Shown here: positions 7,850-15,773 of the stretch, piece after piece | Layout: each line of letters opens with the position of its first letter | Position numbering within the stretch: position 1 is the stretch's first letter | NCBI RefSeq assembly: GCF_050389775.1 | Contig: NZ_CP177144.1 | Location: 2,542,001 to 2,606,000, forward strand | From: Marinibacterium sp050389775 | GTDB taxonomy: Bacteria; Pseudomonadota; Alphaproteobacteria; Rhodobacterales; Rhodobacteraceae | DNA length: 64,000 bases | Reading direction: 5' to 3' | Notes under the pieces: generated by a model | Database searches by the model: none | What the model saw: the letters and a program-made list of their open reading frames with translations, nothing else | What the model was told of the DNA's origin: nothing | Translations under genes and position numbers: made by a program

Positions 7850-10290
7850 GTGCAATGACCTTTCTGATCCGTCTGCTGACGGTCCTGAGCCTGGTGCTCT
7901 GGGCCGGGCTTTCTGCCGCCCAAACCACAAGCTCGGATGTCATCGACCAGGCCGCCTGGCAGGCCCTGGCCGACCGGGCCGAGGCCACGCTGGACGCCGG
8001 GCGCGCCTCGGACGAGGCGCTCGAGGACCTGCGAGCCGAGATCGCCGATTACCGCCAGCGTTTTGCCGATGCCCGCGACGAGAACGCCGCGCGCATTGCC
8101 TCGCTGCAATCGCAGCTGGATGCGCTGGGGCCCGAACCCGAGGACGGATCGGAAAGCGAAACCGTCGCCGCGACCCGCGACCAGATGGAAGCCCGCCTGC
8201 AGGAGCTGCGCGCGCCGTCCGTCGTGGCCGAGGCGGCCTATACCGAGGCCAACGGCCTGGTGGCCGAGATCGATTCCATGCTGCGCTCGCGCCAGACCGA
8301 GGCGCTGTTCACGCGCGGGCCGGTGCCGATCAACCCGGTGCTGCTGCCCGCCGCCCTGGGCGAGCTGGCCCAGTTCGTCGATGACCTGGCCTCGGAAACC
8401 GAGCGGGCGCTGAAAAACGAGGTCACCCGCAGCCAGGCCGTCAGCGCCATTCCCATCGCGCTGTTCCTGGTCGTGCTGGGCCTGGGCTGCATCCTGCGTG
8501 GCCGGCGGCTGGCCGGGCGGCTGGGCGATTACCTGCGCAGCTTCGGCGGGGCCGGCAGCGGGGTCTGGAGCTTTGTCGTCTCGCTGGGCCGCATCATCAT
8601 CCCGCTGATCGGCGTGGTGCTGATCCTGACCGCGCTCAAGGTCACCCAGCTGACCGGCATGCGCGGCAATGCCGTGATCGACGGGGTGATGCACTGGTCG
8701 GTCATCATGCTGTGCTTCGGCTGGCTGGGCGAACGGCTGTTCGACAGCGATGACGAGGACGGGCTGCTGCCTAACACCCAGCGCAGCAAGGCCGAGGTGC
8801 GGGCCACGGTCTGGTCGCTGGCCATCGTGCTGGTGCTGAAGGATGCCGCCGACCTGGTGATCCGGCTGGACCGGATCGGGACGGAATCGGCGGCGGTCAT
8901 CCATTTCCCGATCATCATCCTGGGCGCGATCATCCTCTACCGCCTGGTGTCGATCACCCGGCCGGTCAAGTCGGCCGAACCGGTCGAAACCCCCGACGAG
9001 GCCGAGGCCCCGGCCGCGAGCCAGGCCATGGGCAGCCTCAGCCGCATCATGCCCCCGGTGCGCACCATCGCCCAGATCATCGCCATCGCCGCGCCGCTGG
9101 CCGCCGCGGCGGGCTACATGAACGCGGCCGAAGCCGCGCTCTACCCGATGATCTGGACCCTGGCGATCTTTGCCCTGGCCGCCGTGCTGCAGCGGTTCAT
9201 CACCGGGATCTACGGCTATGCCACGGGGCAGGGCGACGGCGCGATGGATTCGCTCTTTGCCGTGCTCGTGGGCTTTGTCCTGGCGGCCATCTGCCTGCCC
9301 TTCATCGCCCTGGCCTGGGGGGTGCGCGACAGCGACCTGGGCGAGCTCTGGTCACGCTTCCTCGAAGGGGTCAGCGTCGGCGGCACGCGGATCTCGCCGG
9401 TCGATTTCCTGACCTTCCTGGTGATCTTCGGCGTGGGCTACGGGCTGACCCGGCTGTTGCAGGGCGCGCTGAAAAGCTCGCTTCTGCCCAAGACCCAGAT
9501 CGACGTCGGCGGCCAGAACGCCATTGTCTCGGGCACCGGCTACATCGGCCTGTTCCTGGCCGCGCTGATCGCGGTGACCAGCGCGGGGATCAACCTGTCG
9601 TCGCTGGCCATCGTCGCCGGCGCGCTGTCCGTCGGCATCGGTTTCGGCCTGCAGACCATCGTGTCGAACTTTGTCTCGGGCATCATCCTGCTGATCGAAC
9701 GGCCGGTCTCCGAAGGCGACTGGATCGAGGTTGCCGGCACCATGGGCATCGTCAAGGACATCTCGGTGCGCGCGACGCGGATCGAGACCTTTGACCGCAC
9801 CGATGTCATCGTGCCCAATTCCGACCTGATCTCGGGGGCGGTGACCAACTACACCCGTACGCCCACGGGGCGGGTGATCATCAATGTCGGCGTGGCCTAT
9901 GGGTCGGACACCAAGAAGGTGGCCCAGATCCTGCAGGAGATCGCCGAGGATCACCCGATGGTCGTGGCCCGCCCGGCGCCGTTCATCGTGTTCCAGGGCT
10001 TCGGCGCGGATTCGCTGGATTTCGAGGTACGGGTGATCATCCGCGACGTCAGCTGGGGCCTGTCGGTGCGCACCGAGATCAACCATGCCATCGCCGAGCG
10101 CTTTGTCGAGGAAGGCATCGAGATACCCTTTGCACAGCGTGACATCTGGCTGCGCAACCCCGAGGCCCTGGCCGAGGTGCCCAAGCCCGCCCCGGCGCCG
10201 ATGCAGCCCCCCCAGCGCGAGCTGGACCCGGGCGAGGACGGGGCGGATGACGGGCTGGACGAAGGCCCGGGCAATCCGCAATCGGCCTGA
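7846..10290 (+). CDS. Large mechanosensitive channel, DUF3772/MscS family
   Basis: An 814-residue inner-membrane protein. It begins with a signal peptide (MTFLIRLLTVLSLVLWAG, cut near SAAQ), then a charged periplasmic helical domain (about 30-190, DUF3772-like), many membrane helices from about 200 to 590, and the MscS pore and cytoplasmic beta domain near 600-760 (ALSVGIGFGLQTIVSNFVSG is the pore helix, followed by RPVSEGDWIEV and VPNSDLISG). The tail is acidic and proline-rich. It opens under membrane tension and releases solutes on osmotic downshift. The GTG at 7846 overlaps the cysK stop by 4 bases; an in-frame ATG at 7855 is an equally good start and would begin right at the signal peptide. 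Co-transcription with cysK is likely. Confidence 0.87.
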   Translation: MSAMTFLIRLLTVLSLVLWAGLSAAQTTSSDVIDQAAWQALADRAEATLDAGRASDEALEDLRAEIADYRQRFADARDENAARIASLQSQLDALGPEPEDGSESETVAATRDQMEARLQELRAPSVVAEAAYTEANGLVAEIDSMLRSRQTEALFTRGPVPINPVLLPAALGELAQFVDDLASETERALKNEVTRSQAVSAIPIALFLVVLGLGCILRGRRLAGRLGDYLRSFGGAGSGVWSFVVSLGRIIIPLIGVVLILTALKVTQLTGMRGNAVIDGVMHWSVIMLCFGWLGERLFDSDDEDGLLPNTQRSKAEVRATVWSLAIVLVLKDAADLVIRLDRIGTESAAVIHFPIIILGAIILYRLVSITRPVKSAEPVETPDEAEAPAASQAMGSLSRIMPPVRTIAQIIAIAAPLAAAAGYMNAAEAALYPMIWTLAIFALAAVLQRFITGIYGYATGQGDGAMDSLFAVLVGFVLAAICLPFIALAWGVRDSDLGELWSRFLEGVSVGGTRISPVDFLTFLVIFGVGYGLTRLLQGALKSSLLPKTQIDVGGQNAIVSGTGYIGLFLAALIAVTSAGINLSSLAIVAGALSVGIGFGLQTIVSNFVSGIILLIERPVSEGDWIEVAGTMGIVKDISVRATRIETFDRTDVIVPNSDLISGAVTNYTRTPTGRVIINVGVAYGSDTKKVAQILQEIAEDHPMVVARPAPFIVFQGFGADSLDFEVRVIIRDVSWGLSVRTEINHAIAERFVEEGIEIPFAQRDIWLRNPEALAEVPKPAPAPMQPPQRELDPGEDGADDGLDEGPGNPQSA

Positions 10291-10406
10291 CGCAAGGGAA
10301 GCTCGCCAACCGGCGATGAAACCCGCAAGAGCAGCGGCCTTCGGCACGGATTTCCTGCCAAAGGCCGTTGCACGCGCCTTCGGAGTTCTGCTAAGGGGTC
10401 GCGAAC

Positions 10407-10496
10407 GGAGAGGTGGCCGAGTGGTCGAAGGCGCACGCCTGGAAAGTGTGTAGGCGGGAAACCGTCTCCAGGGTTCGAATCCCTGTCTCTCCGCCA
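10407..10496 (+). tRNA. tRNA-Ser(GGA)
   Basis: A 90-nt class II tRNA with an encoded CCA. The acceptor stem is GGAGAGG/TCTCTCC with one G-T pair; the anticodon loop CTGGAAA gives GGA; the long variable arm and the GGTTCGAATCC T arm are in place. Confidence 0.96.
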
Positions 10497-10869
10497 TATC
10501 CCACCAGCCTGAATGTTTGCGCCTGCTTCGATTTGGCGTGTTTCGATCTGGCCTTTGCCGATCTGGCTGCGCTCCCACACAATGAAACATCGCCACTCCG
10601 CATATCGGGGCCGGTAGCCTGCGCGCGTGGAACGGCGTCGGCACCTGTCATCGGGTTGTTTTCGGGTCATTCGTGACAAGAGACGGGCACGGGACTTGTG
10701 GGGCGGACCTCTTGGGCCGGACCGTTTTGCGGTTTGGCAATCTGGGGGCGCCATGTTCAGATTGGATCGATTTGTGTTCATAATATCTGAATAAACGTTT
10801 CAATTTTCGCAATTCACGCCTCCGGCTACCCTGTCCTCACCAGGTCGCAACCCAACCGGGAGGATCAGC
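10497..10869. other. 373-bp spacer after tRNA-Ser
   Basis: No gene is convincing here. The first part (10523-10570) holds three imperfect copies of a TTCGATYTGGC-like motif. The last part (10760-10815) is AT-rich for this genome (ATAATATCTGAATAAACG), a likely promoter zone for the AraC-like genes that follow. Confidence 0.4.
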
Positions 10870-11658
10870 ATGATCGGGGACCACGCAGAACCGGATACCG
10901 CTCCGCGCGGGCGGGTCCCGGCCGTTGCCGGACCGCAGGAACCTTCAAGAACCGCGCCGGGCGTCCGGCTATCCTTGTGCCATGCGCCGGCCGGACGGAC
11001 CGGGCGGCGGCACGGGCGGCACAGGCGGGCCGGATGGGCCGGGCATTGGGACAGGCACGGGGGCAAGGTGGGGATCGCGGCAGGACAGAACGATGGGATC
11101 GGGGCCGCTTTCGGCCTGCCAGCAGCGCCCAGCCTGCGGGTGGTGCCCGCCCGCGTGGCGCCATTCACCGCAACGCGGCTGGATCTGCGCGGGGCCGGCG
11201 ATGGTTTGACCCGGGTGGCGCTGCCGGCGCGAGACAGCTGGTTCCTCATGCTCTATCTCGCCCCGGCGATGCATGCCGATATCCTGGCCGGCGGCGCGCG
11301 CCTGCCGCTTCGGACCTACCCGGCCGGGTCGATCTGCCTGGTCGACCTGCGGCGGGGCGCGGCCATCGCGATCCGGGGGCGGTTGCAGGCACTGGCCTTG
11401 GGGCTGCCCCGCGACCTGCTGGCCGAAATCGCGGACATGGGCGCCGGGCCGGGTCGGCCGCGGCCGACCGGGCTGCGCTGCCTGCGCGGGGTGCCCGACC
11501 CGGTCATCGCCAGCCTGTCGCGGGCCTTGCTGCCGCTCTTTGATGCGCCGGACCTTCCCGGGCCATTGCTGCGCCACCTGGCCGTGGCGATCTGTGCCCA
11601 TCTGCTGCACAGCTACCGGGCCGATGGGCCGGGCGGGGCCGGAGGGCGGGGCCGATGA
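10870..11658 (+). CDS. AraC-type sensory domain protein without the HTH half
   Basis: The last 195 residues look like the N-terminal ligand-sensing and dimerisation half of the two AraC regulators that follow. It has the same order of beta-rich core, a helical IPRxxL-like segment (here LPRDLLAEI), and the closing helix ending HLAVAICAHLLHSY, equivalent to VEQVGLAVLAHLVQAH in the next gene. In those genes a linker and two HTH motifs follow; here the frame stops after GGAGGRGR and the next gene starts in an ATGA overlap. The first 66 residues are low-complexity and arginine/glycine-rich, so the true start may be GTG at 11068, after GGGGGCAAG. It may be a truncated duplicate or a deliberate HTH-less partner. 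Family assignment is moderate, the start uncertain. Confidence 0.5.
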   Translation: MIGDHAEPDTAPRGRVPAVAGPQEPSRTAPGVRLSLCHAPAGRTGRRHGRHRRAGWAGHWDRHGGKVGIAAGQNDGIGAAFGLPAAPSLRVVPARVAPFTATRLDLRGAGDGLTRVALPARDSWFLMLYLAPAMHADILAGGARLPLRTYPAGSICLVDLRRGAAIAIRGRLQALALGLPRDLLAEIADMGAGPGRPRPTGLRCLRGVPDPVIASLSRALLPLFDAPDLPGPLLRHLAVAICAHLLHSYRADGPGGAGGRGR

Positions 11659-12605
11659 AGATGACCCGCATCCCTGCATCCCGGCGGTTCCGCCTCGACC
11701 TGCCATCGATGCATGTCGAGCGGCTGATCCATGACGGGCGCGGCGCACCATGCGAAGATCGACTGCCCCGCGCCGACGGCTTTGCCGTCGAGATCCAGTT
11801 GGCGGAAGTCGGCCCGCATCGCCGCGTGGCGGCGGGCGAGACACGACATGTCGGGCCGCTGGCCGCCGGGGCGGCGACCATCCACGACATGACCACAGGC
11901 CACGTGGCCCTGTACCACACGCCCGTCGACCGGATGTGTTTCACCATCCCCCGCCGGGCCCTGCGCGCCTTTGCCGCCGGGGCGGGGCGGCCCGAATTCA
12001 ACGGGTTGCGCGCGGCCGGGCCGCTGCAGGATTCGACCCTTCACGGGCTGGCCCAGGCGCTCATCCCGGCGCTGGACGGTGCATCGCCGCCCAGCCGGCT
12101 CTTTGTCGAACAGGTCGGGCTGGCGGTGCTGGCCCACCTGGTCCAGGCCCATGGCGGGCTGCACTTTCCGCCGCATCGCAAGGGTGGGCTGTCGGCCCGG
12201 CAGGAAGCGCAGGCCCGCGATTACCTGGCGGCCCACCTGGCCGGGGATGTGTCGATGGATGACCTGGCCGGGGTCTGCGGCCTGTCGCGCAGCTATTTCG
12301 GCAAAGCGTTCAAGGTGACCTTCGGCAAGTCGCCCTATCGCTGGCTGACCGAATACCGGGTGGCCCGGGCCTGCGACGCACTGCGCACGGGCATGCCCAT
12401 CGCCCAGGTAGCGCTGGCCTGCGGGTTCACCGACCAGAGCCACCTGACCCGGGTGTTCGCCGCGATCATGCAGGAAACCCCGGGCAGCTGGCGGCGCACC
12501 CATGCCGCCCCGGGCCCGGCACCGGCGGGGCAGGAGGTCAGGACCGGACGGCCTTGCGCCAGCTTCCCGGAGACATGCCCACCGATCGCGAAAAGATCCG
12601 CGTGA
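11655..12605 (+). CDS. AraC family transcriptional regulator
   Basis: A 316-residue regulator. Residues 1-170 are a variable sensing domain; residues about 190-285 carry the two AraC helix-turn-helix motifs, with MDDLAGVCGLSRSYFGKAFK as the first and IAQVALACGFTDQSHLTRVF as the second, followed by the conserved PGSWRR end. It overlaps the HTH-less gene upstream by 4 bases, so the two are co-translated. The last 68 bases overlap the tail of the convergent AraC gene, which is more than usual and makes the C-terminal 20 residues mere readout of the neighbour's complementary strand. Ligand and targets unknown. Confidence 0.85.
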   Translation: MKMTRIPASRRFRLDLPSMHVERLIHDGRGAPCEDRLPRADGFAVEIQLAEVGPHRRVAAGETRHVGPLAAGAATIHDMTTGHVALYHTPVDRMCFTIPRRALRAFAAGAGRPEFNGLRAAGPLQDSTLHGLAQALIPALDGASPPSRLFVEQVGLAVLAHLVQAHGGLHFPPHRKGGLSARQEAQARDYLAAHLAGDVSMDDLAGVCGLSRSYFGKAFKVTFGKSPYRWLTEYRVARACDALRTGMPIAQVALACGFTDQSHLTRVFAAIMQETPGSWRRTHAAPGPAPAGQEVRTGRPCASFPETCPPIAKRSA

Positions 12606-13443
12606 AATGGCTTTGGTCGGTGAACCCGCAGGCCAGGGCCACGTCGCTCAGGGGCAGGGCCGTTCCGCGCATCAGCGACATGGCCTTGTCGATGCGCCGG
12701 CGCATCATCCACTGGTGCGGCGGCATGCCGGCCGACAGCTTGAAGGCCCGGGCGAAATGCGACGGTGACAGCCGGCAGGCCCGGGCGATCTGGGCCACCT
12801 GCAGGTTGCCGTCGAGCTGGGCGTCGATCATCTCCTTCGCCCGGGCCAGTTGCCAGGGCGCCAGCCCGGCGGGGTGCGGGGCCGGGGTGGGGCGCGCGGC
12901 GCCATAGCTGGCCGTCACGTGCAGGCACAGCGCCAGCCCGACGTGATCGACGAACAGCATGCTGGCCTCGTCGGGCGCGGCAAAGGCCGGCAACAGCGCC
13001 TGGACCAGCCCGAGCACGGCCTGGTCGGCAATGCTGGCCCCCGGGGCGATATCCAGCGTCTCGATCCGCCGGGGGCCCAGGTCCTCCTGCAGGTCGGTCA
13101 GCGCGGCGCGGGGGATATGGAAGTTCACGCAGTCGAAATCCGACTTCATGTTGGCCTGCCAGATCCGGTTGTAATCATAAAAGGAAAACTGTCCCCGGCG
13201 CAGGACGGGCAGGGCGACGTTGCGGCCATCAACCCAGAGCTCGCCCCGGTAATCGCGCAGCTGCACCGACATCATGAAGGCGTCTTCGGTCACGTGCTGG
13301 TCGACAAAGCCGTGGTTGGGCGTGTCGCGGGTCAGGCGCGTGGCGGTCACCGTGCCCTGGTCCAGGGCCGATGTGCGGATCGTCTGCCCGTCGCGGACGC
13401 GCAGGTAATCCATCTCGTCGTTGGTGGTCCTGGGGGCGCTCAT
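12538..13443 (-). CDS. AraC family regulator, divergent from the XapX-hydrolase operon
   Basis: A 301-residue AraC regulator with the sensing half at residues 1-180 and the two HTH motifs at about 205-295 (VAQIARACRLSPSHFARAFK and LSDVALACGFTDQSHFTRIF), ending PGSWRKAVRS. I place the start at the ATG at 13443, which has a GGAG site 11 bases upstream; a longer frame reaches 13506 without a ribosome site. Its C-terminal half is closely similar to that of the convergent AraC gene, so the pair probably arose by inverted duplication. The 313-bp gap to the divergent xapX operon, which holds a poly-A patch near 13571, makes this the likely regulator of that operon. Confidence 0.87.
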   Translation of the reverse strand: MSAPRTTNDEMDYLRVRDGQTIRTSALDQGTVTATRLTRDTPNHGFVDQHVTEDAFMMSVQLRDYRGELWVDGRNVALPVLRRGQFSFYDYNRIWQANMKSDFDCVNFHIPRAALTDLQEDLGPRRIETLDIAPGASIADQAVLGLVQALLPAFAAPDEASMLFVDHVGLALCLHVTASYGAARPTPAPHPAGLAPWQLARAKEMIDAQLDGNLQVAQIARACRLSPSHFARAFKLSAGMPPHQWMMRRRIDKAMSLMRGTALPLSDVALACGFTDQSHFTRIFSRSVGMSPGSWRKAVRS

Positions 13444-13756
13444 GGCCGATTGCTCCGCATGCCGGGCCTGGCCAGGGGCGGCCGTCCCGCCGTTGGCATG
13501 ATGCATAAGGCCCGCGGCCGGCCCGCGCCAGACCGATCGACGCCGGCGCCGCGCTTGGGGATCGTTTCGTTAAAAAAACGAGCAATGGCGACAAGAGCGG
13601 ACCGGAGGGCGAGGGCTAAGGTCACACCCATGATGAACCGCCGCCCGCCGGCACACCGCGATGCCGGGCAGGAAAGCCCGGCCAGCAAGGTCCGGGCGGG
13701 CCGCCGGCCGGGGCCGGCGCGACGGCGGGCGGTCGCCAGCCGAAAGGGCGCGAGAG

Positions 13757-14029
13757 ATGAAACTGTACCTGATGTCGCTGGGGGCCGGGCTCCTCGTGGG
13801 AATGGTCTATGGCCTGCTGAACGTCCGCTCGCCGGCGCCGCCGGTCATCGCGCTGGTCGGCCTGCTGGGCATCCTGATCGGAGAACAGGCGGTGCCGCTG
13901 CTGCGCCATGTGCTGGTGGGCGGGCAGGTCGATACCGGCTGGTTCGACCGCCAGTGCCGCCCGCATGTGCTGGGCCATCTTCCCGGCGCCACGGGCGCCG
14001 ATGCGCCTTGCCCGCGTGACCGGGGCTGA
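13757..14029 (+). CDS. XapX domain (DUF1427) small membrane protein
   Basis: A 90-residue protein with two hydrophobic helices (about residues 4-17 and 24-45). The start MKLYLMSLGAGLLVGMVYG, the PAPPVIALVGLLGILIGEQ stretch and the following histidine match XapX-domain proteins, whose function is unknown. The ATG at 13757 begins right at the domain; the longer upstream frame is arginine/glycine-rich and unlikely to be translated. It is the first gene of the operon that continues with hydrolases and an exporter, an arrangement often seen for XapX genes in proteobacteria. Confidence 0.8.
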   Translation: MKLYLMSLGAGLLVGMVYGLLNVRSPAPPVIALVGLLGILIGEQAVPLLRHVLVGGQVDTGWFDRQCRPHVLGHLPGATGADAPCPRDRG

Positions 14030-14162
14030 ACCCGCGCCGCTCGGCGCCCCGGACGCCGCACAAGGTGACCCCCGCCCGATCCGAACACCGCCTTTCGCCC
14101 CGCCGCAGGTTTGGCCGGGCACCGGCGGCCCGACTTCCGCACGCGTGACAGGAGTATGCGCA

Positions 14163-14999
14163 ATGGGTTTCGTGACAACACCCGACGGCACCGAGATTTT
14201 CTACAAGGACTGGGGGCCGCAAGACGCCCGGCCCATTGTCTTCCACCACGGCTGGCCGCTGTCGTCCGACGATTGGGATGCGCAGATGCTGTTCTTCCTG
14301 TCCAAGGGCTACCGCGTCGTGGCCCATGACCGCCGCGGCCATGGCCGGTCGGCACAGGTTGGCGATGGGCACGACATGGCCCATTACGCGGCTGACGCCT
14401 TTGCCGTGGTCGAGGCTCTGGACCTGAGCGACGCCGTCCACGTCGGCCATTCGACCGGTGGCGGCGAGGTCGCGGCCTATGTCGCACGTCACGGGCAGCC
14501 GGCAGGACGGGTGGCCAAGGCGGTGCTGGTCGCCGCCGTCCCGCCGCTGATGCTGAAGACCGAGACCAACCCCGAGGGCACGCCCCTGGAGGTGTTCGAC
14601 GGCTTCCGCAGCGCGCTCGCGGCCAACCGGGCGCAGTTCTTCCGCGATGTGCCGGCGGGGCCGTTCTATGGCTTCAACCGCGACGGCGCCGAGGTGCACG
14701 AAGGCGTCATCCAGAACTGGTGGCGCCAGGGCATGATGGGCGGCGCCAAGGCGCATTACGACGGCATCAGGGCGTTTTCCGAAACCGACCAGACCGCCGA
14801 CCTTCAGGCCATCACCGTGCCGACGCTGGTGCTGCACGGCGAGGACGACCAGATCGTGCCCATCGCAGCCTCGGCCATGAAATCGGTCGCCCTGCTGCAG
14901 AACGGCACGCTGAAGACCTATCCCGGCTTCTCGCACGGCATGCTGACGGTCAACGCCGACGTGCTGAACGCCGACATCCTTGCCTTCATCGAAAACTGA
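14163..14999 (+). CDS. Alpha/beta hydrolase, non-haem chloroperoxidase / arylesterase type
   Basis: A 278-residue cytosolic alpha/beta hydrolase. The nucleophile is S97 in GHSTGGGE; the oxyanion region is HHGWPLSSDDWD; the acid and histidine fall in GEDDQIVP and FSHGMLT. These motifs, and the FYGFNRDGA segment, place it with the cofactor-free chloroperoxidase/arylesterase group, which hydrolyses esters and, with peroxide, forms peracids. The ATG follows an AGGAG site. It is 24 bases upstream of the isochorismatase-like gene, so they are co-transcribed. The physiological substrate is unknown. Confidence 0.88.
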   Translation: MGFVTTPDGTEIFYKDWGPQDARPIVFHHGWPLSSDDWDAQMLFFLSKGYRVVAHDRRGHGRSAQVGDGHDMAHYAADAFAVVEALDLSDAVHVGHSTGGGEVAAYVARHGQPAGRVAKAVLVAAVPPLMLKTETNPEGTPLEVFDGFRSALAANRAQFFRDVPAGPFYGFNRDGAEVHEGVIQNWWRQGMMGGAKAHYDGIRAFSETDQTADLQAITVPTLVLHGEDDQIVPIAASAMKSVALLQNGTLKTYPGFSHGMLTVNADVLNADILAFIEN

Positions 15000-15023
15000 T
15001 CCCCCAAACGACAGGTATCCCCC

Positions 15024-15716
15024 ATGTCCAAACTCGACGTGCTCACTCCGCTCAACAGCCAGGTCATCTTTATCGACCACCAGCCGCAGATGGCCTTCGG
15101 CGTGCAATCCATCGACCGCCAGCAGCTCAAGAACAACACCGTGGGGCTGGCCAAGGCGGCCAGCATCTTCGGCATCCCGACCACGATCACCACGGTCGAG
15201 ACCGAGAGCTTCTCGGGCCACAGCTATCCCGAACTGCTCGACGTCTTCCCCGATGCGCCGCTGCTCGAACGCTCCTCGATGAACTCCTGGGACGACCAGA
15301 AGGTGCGCGACGCGCTGATGGGCCATGCCACCGCCGGGGCGACAAAGGTGGTTGTCTCGGGGCTCTGGACCGAGGTCTGCAACCTGACCTTTGCCCTGTC
15401 GTGCATGAAGGACACGGATCTCGAGATCTACATGGTCGCCGATGCCTCGGGCGGGACCACGAAAGAGGCGCATGATTACGCCATGGAGCGGATGATGCAG
15501 GTGGGTGTGGTGCCGGTGACCTGGCAGCAGGTGCTTCTGGAATGGCAGCGCGACTGGGCGCGGCGCGACACCTATGACGCGGTGATGGAGCTGGTGCGCG
15601 AGCATTCCGGCGCCTACGGCATGGGCGTCGATTACGCCTATACGATGGTTCACAAGGCGCCGCACCGGTCCAAGCACAAGGGCCCGCGCCACGCGCCTGT
15701 CCCGGCGGCCATCTGA
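15024..15716 (+). CDS. YcaC-like cysteine hydrolase (isochorismatase family)
   Basis: A 230-residue member of the isochorismatase/nicotinamidase-like superfamily, closest in pattern to YcaC. The catalytic aspartate D18 (IFIDHQ) and the nucleophilic C119 (SGLWTEVCN) are present, as is the VADASGG motif. The C-terminal region (about 175-230) extends past the core and ends in a basic tail (HKAPHRSKHKGP). YcaC proteins are hydrolases of unknown substrate that form octameric rings. Here it sits between an alpha/beta hydrolase and an amidohydrolase in one operon, suggesting joint breakdown of a nitrogen- or ester-containing xenobiotic. Confidence 0.86.
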   Translation: MSKLDVLTPLNSQVIFIDHQPQMAFGVQSIDRQQLKNNTVGLAKAASIFGIPTTITTVETESFSGHSYPELLDVFPDAPLLERSSMNSWDDQKVRDALMGHATAGATKVVVSGLWTEVCNLTFALSCMKDTDLEIYMVADASGGTTKEAHDYAMERMMQVGVVPVTWQQVLLEWQRDWARRDTYDAVMELVREHSGAYGMGVDYAYTMVHKAPHRSKHKGPRHAPVPAAI

Positions 15717-15773
15717 TCCCGCGCGCCCGGCCGGATAGGTCCCGCCGGGCGCGTTCCCTACAGGAGACACCCC

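Noticed and set aside
7738..8904. Long open frames on the minus strand opposite the MscS channel gene
   Set aside because: Codon bias towards G/C in third position keeps the complementary frames open. The translations are rich in Gln, Gly, His and Arg, have no ribosome sites and match no family.
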